Shown: positions 14,429 through 17,581 of the stretch, one piece after another
Layout of the letters: every line of letters begins with the position of its first letter
How positions within the stretch are numbered: the first letter of the stretch is position 1
From: Nereida sp024640765
Lineage (GTDB): Bacteria > Pseudomonadota > Alphaproteobacteria > Rhodobacterales > Rhodobacteraceae
Reading direction: 5' to 3'
NCBI GenBank assembly: GCA_024640765.1
Contig: JAHEEK010000034.1
Coordinates: 1-17,581, forward strand
DNA length: 17,581 nucleotides
Made by a program: the position numbers and the translations under genes
Notes under the pieces: generated by a model
Told to the model about the DNA's origin: nothing
Database searches by the model: none
What the model saw: the letters and a program-made list of their open reading frames with translations, nothing else

Positions 14429-14464
14429 TGGGCGCGGGCTCCGTTTATCTCGCACAAGTGTAGT

Positions 14465-14485
14465 GCCCGCATTCTGAACGCAGGC
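14465..14485 (-). terminator. Hairpin between cmk and the DUF2130 gene
   Basis: On the minus strand a 9-bp stem (GCCTGCGTT/AATGCGGGC) closes a 3-nt loop. Two of the pairs are G-U; on the plus strand the same positions would be C-A mismatches, so the structure suits minus-strand RNA. No T-tract follows, so it is a weak terminator at best or an mRNA-processing or stabilising hairpin. Confidence 0.35.
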
Positions 14486-14518
14486 AACAACGTGAGCATA
14501 ACAAATAAATAGTGAGGG

Positions 14519-15130
14519 TTAAGTCTTTATCGCAGAACGGATAAATTGTCTCGCACGTGCAACGGCCGCCTCAATATCCAAGGTGGACGTGTCAATCACC
14601 ACCGCACCTTCTGCAGGCCTCATCGGTGCAACAGCACGCTCGCTGTCGCGGCGGTCACGCTCAACCACATCAGCCAGCACACCGTCGCGGGTCACGTCAT
14701 GCCCATTGCCCGCCAGCTCCAGATACCGCCGTTCGGCGCGCACTTCGGCACTGGCTGTGACGAATAATTTCACCTGCGCATCGGGGCAAATCACCGTGCC
14801 GATGTCACGCCCGTCCAAAACAACACCGCCCGCACGCGCTGCAAACACACGCTGAAAATCAACCAAGGCGGCCCGTACTTGTTCAATCGTCGCCACCTTG
14901 GACGCCGCCTGAGCCACTTCCGCGGTGCGCAGGTTTTCTGGCGTCAAATCAGCCGCTTCAAGAGTTTGCGCGGCAACGATCGGCTCAACACCTGCAAGCA
15001 TTTTCGCCCCCACCGCACGGTACAAAAGCCCTGTGTCCAAATGGGCAAAACCAAACTCGGCAGCTACACGTTTTGAAATCGTACCTTTCCCGCTGGCTGC
15101 TGGTCCGTCTATGGCAACGGTCAGGGTCAC
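14519..15130 (-). CDS. cmk: Cytidylate kinase
   Basis: A 203-residue (d)CMP kinase that makes (d)CDP from (d)CMP with ATP. The P-loop GPAASGKGT (residues 9-17), LDTGLLYRAV (31-40), VVLDGRDIGTVICPDA (substrate and lid region) and RDRRDSERAVAP are intact. It is shorter than the E. coli enzyme (about 227 residues), as usual in alphaproteobacteria. The start is GTG at 15130, which overlaps the aroA TGA by 4 bp (GTGA), so translation is coupled to aroA. In many proteobacteria rpsA follows directly; here two accessory genes intervene. Confidence 0.97.
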   Translation of the reverse strand: MTLTVAIDGPAASGKGTISKRVAAEFGFAHLDTGLLYRAVGAKMLAGVEPIVAAQTLEAADLTPENLRTAEVAQAASKVATIEQVRAALVDFQRVFAARAGGVVLDGRDIGTVICPDAQVKLFVTASAEVRAERRYLELAGNGHDVTRDGVLADVVERDRRDSERAVAPMRPAEGAVVIDTSTLDIEAAVARARQFIRSAIKT

Positions 15131-16476
15131 GCGCGCGCCACTTTGGCACCAAGGCCGTTCATCAGCGCCTCAAAAATAGGAAAGCTTGTGGCAATCGGGC
15201 CACCATCATCGACGCGGACAGGCTCCGGTGTGCCCATACCAAGGACCATGAAACTCATCGCAATGCGGTGGTCCAAACGGCTCTCAACAGTCGCACCGCC
15301 CTTGGCGCTTCCACCTGCGCCACCACCGTGCACTGCCCACCAATCATCACCCTCATCCACTTGCACACCGCAGGCGCGAAGCCCTTGGGCCATTGCATCG
15401 ATACGGTCACTTTCTTTCACGCGCAGCTCTTTCACACCCGGCATGAACGTCTTGCCACTGGCAAAGCTCGCGACAACAGACAGCACCGGATATTCATCAA
15501 TCATCGACGCAGCGCGTTCTGCTGGCACCTCAATTCCCTGCATATTGGGCGAGTATTTCGCACGCAAATCAGCAACAGGCTCACCACCCTCGGTGCGCAA
15601 ATTCTCATACGTTAAATCAGCGCCCATATCGCGCAGGGTCTCAAACAAGCCAGCACGCGTTGGGTTTAGACCAATGTTGGGTACCAGAACATCAGACCCC
15701 TCAACGATCAGCGCGGCACACACAGGAAACGCTGCCGAACTTGGGTCACGCGGCACCACAATGTCCTGCGGCTTTAATTCCGGCTGGCCCGTCAGGGTAA
15801 TCTTGCGACCTTCTGGAACTACCTCAGTGATCACGCTGGCGCCAAAACCGTTTAGCATCCGCTCTGTATGATCACGGGTCGCTTCTTTCTCAATGACAAC
15901 CGTTTGACCTGGCGCGTTCAACCCAGCCAATAAAACAGCCGACTTCACCTGCGCAGACGGAACAGGCGTGACATATTCAACTGGCACCGGATCGGCGGCA
16001 CCGACAATTGTCATCGGCAAGCGGCCACCAGTGCGGCCGTAAGACTGCGCCCCAAACAGCGCAATCGGGTCCGTCACGCGGGCCATCGGCCGCGAGCGTA
16101 ACGAGGCATCGCCTGTGAACGTCACAGACATATCGCTGGTGGCCATGCACCCCATAATCAATCGCACGCCAGTACCGGAATTCCCGCAATCAATCACATT
16201 CTCAGGCTCGCTAAAGCCGCCAACACCAACACCACGCACAGACCATTTACCGCCGCCATGATTGGTCACTGTCGCACCAAACGCCTGCATTGCCTTTGCG
16301 GTGTCCAACACATCTTCGCCTTCAAGCAATCCGATGATTGTTGTCTCGCCCACAGCCATCGCCCCAAAAATCAAAGCACGGTGCGAAATAGACTTGTCGC
16401 CCGGTACATTTGCCTCACCGCGCAGCGGGCCTGCTTTGCTCGATTGCATTGGAATTGGCTCACCGTGGCTGGACAT
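15127..16476 (-). CDS. aroA: 3-phosphoshikimate 1-carboxyvinyltransferase (EPSP synthase), class II
   Basis: A 449-residue EPSP synthase joining shikimate-3-phosphate and PEP in the shikimate pathway. It closely resembles the class II (CP4-type) enzymes and has all four class II motifs: GDKS (26-29), SAQVK (174-178), RDHTE (201-205) and NPTR (271-274). The catalytic SMIDEYP (Asp327) and ELRVKESDR (351-359) segments are also present. At the glyphosate-determining position, where CP4 has alanine (GNAAT), this protein has Gly101 in GNSGTGVR. The ATG at 16476 has GAGAG about 8 nt upstream. It overlaps cmk by 4 bp and lies 124 bp downstream of trmB. Confidence 0.97.
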   Translation of the reverse strand: MSSHGEPIPMQSSKAGPLRGEANVPGDKSISHRALIFGAMAVGETTIIGLLEGEDVLDTAKAMQAFGATVTNHGGGKWSVRGVGVGGFSEPENVIDCGNSGTGVRLIMGCMATSDMSVTFTGDASLRSRPMARVTDPIALFGAQSYGRTGGRLPMTIVGAADPVPVEYVTPVPSAQVKSAVLLAGLNAPGQTVVIEKEATRDHTERMLNGFGASVITEVVPEGRKITLTGQPELKPQDIVVPRDPSSAAFPVCAALIVEGSDVLVPNIGLNPTRAGLFETLRDMGADLTYENLRTEGGEPVADLRAKYSPNMQGIEVPAERAASMIDEYPVLSVVASFASGKTFMPGVKELRVKESDRIDAMAQGLRACGVQVDEGDDWWAVHGGGAGGSAKGGATVESRLDHRIAMSFMVLGMGTPEPVRVDDGGPIATSFPIFEALMNGLGAKVARA

Positions 16477-16536
16477 AATGCGCGCTCTCTCTTGGGACTG
16501 CTCGTTGGGTGACCACTTGGTCGTTGTCTCGTTCTA

Positions 16537-16562
16537 ACCCGTGGCTAATGCTAGGTAAATCA
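16537..16562 (-). repeat. Inverted repeat in the trmB-aroA gap
   Basis: On the minus strand TGGCTGAT and ATTAGCCA can form an 8-bp stem (one G-U pair) around a 9-nt loop. It lies in the 124-bp gap after trmB and before aroA. No T-tract follows; it may be a weak terminator for trmB or part of the aroA leader. I see no clear aroA promoter in this gap. Confidence 0.3.
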
Positions 16563-16600
16563 GCCAGTTTCGCTTTGGCAGAAATACTCACTCCACCAGT

Positions 16601-17314
16601 TCAAATCTTGCGAAACGTCAGATAATGTTGGGGGCGACCTTCACGGATGGCCTTTTGCTCGTACCGCGTCGAAATCCAGTCACCCCACGGGGTGCGCCAA
16701 TCTGCAGGCGCTTCGGCCAACCACTCAAAACCTGCCTTGGGAACTTCGACTAAGGTTTGGCGAACATAGTCTGCAATATCTGTAGCCACACGGAATTCAG
16801 CACCGGGCTTTAGGACACGCGTCAAAGGCTCAAGATGTTCTTGGGTGACAAATCGGCGGCGATGGTGGCGCTTTTTGGGCCACGGGTCTGGATAAAGAAG
16901 AAACGCCTTTGAAATACTCGCGTCCGGTAACACGTCAAACAAATGACGGGCATCACCGGGGTAAATTGCAAGGTTTTCAACACCCGCTTTACGCGCTTTA
17001 CCAAGCAACATCGCCACGCCGTTGATGTAAGGCTCTGCGCCAATGATGCCGACCTGCGGGTTCTCTGCTGCTTGATGTACCAGATGCTCGCCGCCGCCAA
17101 AACCAATTTCAAGCCACACATCTTTGTGGCCAAAAACCTTTGGTAACTCCAAAGGCGTCCGCTCGGGATTATCCTCCCAAGACACAGCACCGGGCGACAA
17201 AGCCGCAAGGTCCTCGTCAAGATAACGCGCTTGCGCAGAACGCAGACCCTTACCCTTGAAACGTCCATAAAAATTCCGCCAAGGCGCGCCGCTTTTGTGT
17301 GTTGTATCGGTCAT
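16601..17314 (-). CDS. trmB: tRNA (guanine(46)-N7)-methyltransferase
   Basis: A 237-residue SAM-dependent methylase that forms m7G46 in the variable loop of tRNAs. SAM-binding motif I is WLEIGFGGGEHL (EIGFGGGE at 69-76). The family signature PDPWPKKRHHRRRF follows (from Pro142), and the C-terminal substrate segment includes TRYEQKAIREGRP. The start at 17314 (MTDTTHKSG) is chosen by family fit; no good ribosome site precedes it. A TTG at 17350 would add 12 residues that do not look conserved and also lacks a ribosome site. It lies 78 bp after metK on the same strand, so the SAM-producing enzyme and a SAM user are neighbours, an arrangement common in Rhodobacteraceae. Confidence 0.96.
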   Translation of the reverse strand: MTDTTHKSGAPWRNFYGRFKGKGLRSAQARYLDEDLAALSPGAVSWEDNPERTPLELPKVFGHKDVWLEIGFGGGEHLVHQAAENPQVGIIGAEPYINGVAMLLGKARKAGVENLAIYPGDARHLFDVLPDASISKAFLLYPDPWPKKRHHRRRFVTQEHLEPLTRVLKPGAEFRVATDIADYVRQTLVEVPKAGFEWLAEAPADWRTPWGDWISTRYEQKAIREGRPQHYLTFRKI

Positions 17315-17392
17315 AATCGGCGGTTTACGCACCGCGCACAGACTTGGCAAGCAAGCCGTTCGCGCGCGGGACGTAACACGCTGTGCGGCGGA

Positions 17393-17581
17393 CTAGACCG
17401 CTGCTTTCAGCGCATCCACCAGATCCGTGCGCTCCCAGCTAAATCCGCCGTCCGCTTCGGGGCTACGGCCGAAGTGACCATAGGCCGCTGTGCGCTGATA
17501 GATCGGGCGGTTTAGGCCAAGATGTTCGCGAATACCGCGCGGTGTCAGGCTCATCGTTGCACGGATCGCCTTTTCAATCGC
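17393..17581 (-). CDS. metK: S-adenosylmethionine synthase, C-terminal part (cut by window edge)
   Basis: The last 62 codons of metK, in frame up to the window end, closing with TAG at 17393-17395. The segment AIRATMSLTPRGIREHLGLN and YQRTAAYGHFGR are diagnostic of the MetK C-terminus (the enzyme makes SAM from methionine and ATP in the cytosol). The ending, WERTDLVDALKAAV, is also typical. The start and most of the protein lie outside the window, as does any upstream SAM riboswitch. trmB follows after 78 bp. Confidence 0.95.
   Translation of the reverse strand, partial: AIEKAIRATMSLTPRGIREHLGLNRPIYQRTAAYGHFGRSPEADGGFSWERTDLVDALKAAV

Noticed and set aside
15143..15871. Open frame of 242 codons on the plus strand across aroA
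   Set aside because: Antisense shadow of a well-conserved enzyme gene; composition is low-complexity Ser/Pro/Thr-rich and no ribosome site was seen.

Overview
This window reads as a piece of the chromosome of an alphaproteobacterium, most likely of the Roseobacter/Rhodobacteraceae group. The basis is the protein sequences themselves (class II EPSP synthase, alphaproteobacterial short Cmk, CTC-type bL25, metK-trmB pair, LapA/DUF1049 next to ihfB) and a moderately high GC content. No mobile element, phage gene, CRISPR array or integrase is visible. Most genes are housekeeping genes in a compact layout.

Left part (1-4860): a tRNA-Ser(GCU) on the minus strand; a PfkB-family sugar kinase (+) whose stop codon interlocks with that of the convergent GTPase gene ychF (-); the rRNA pseudouridine synthase gene rluE (-) just upstream of ychF; then, diverging from rluE, an FMN-dependent L-lactate dehydrogenase gene (lldD, +) with a recognisable promoter and terminator, followed by a sulfotransferase-like gene (+) that starts with TTG.

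Middle part (4880-9890): an MFS exporter-like gene (-); the translation genes rplY (bL25) and pth (both +) separated by a strong terminator; a membrane-anchored serine hydrolase of the beta-lactamase fold and a small DUF2237 gene (both +, 10 bp apart), ending in a hairpin shared with the convergent trpF.

Right part (9234-17581): an all-minus-strand run that reads, in the direction of transcription, metK (partial) - trmB - aroA - cmk - DUF2130 gene - SnoaL/NTF2-like gene - rpsA - ihfB - lapA - trpF. The conserved aroA-cmk-rpsA-ihfB-lapA(-trpF) order is kept, but two accessory genes sit between cmk and rpsA. One is a coiled-coil protein with a DUF2130 domain that carries a D...ExK nuclease-like motif. 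rpsA has its own candidate promoter, which overlaps the stop codon of the SnoaL-like gene, and a leader of about 170 nt with a 10-bp hairpin and a 40-codon ORF ending at the Shine-Dalgarno site. Functionally the run joins SAM supply and a SAM-dependent tRNA methylase, the shikimate/tryptophan pathway, nucleotide supply, ribosomal protein S1 and the IHF beta subunit.

I see no clear new multi-gene system. The points most worth a second look are the DUF2130/SnoaL-like insertion, the rpsA leader, the class II AroA with glycine at the glyphosate-determining position, and several compact 3'-end arrangements (shared stop codons, hairpins over stop codons).
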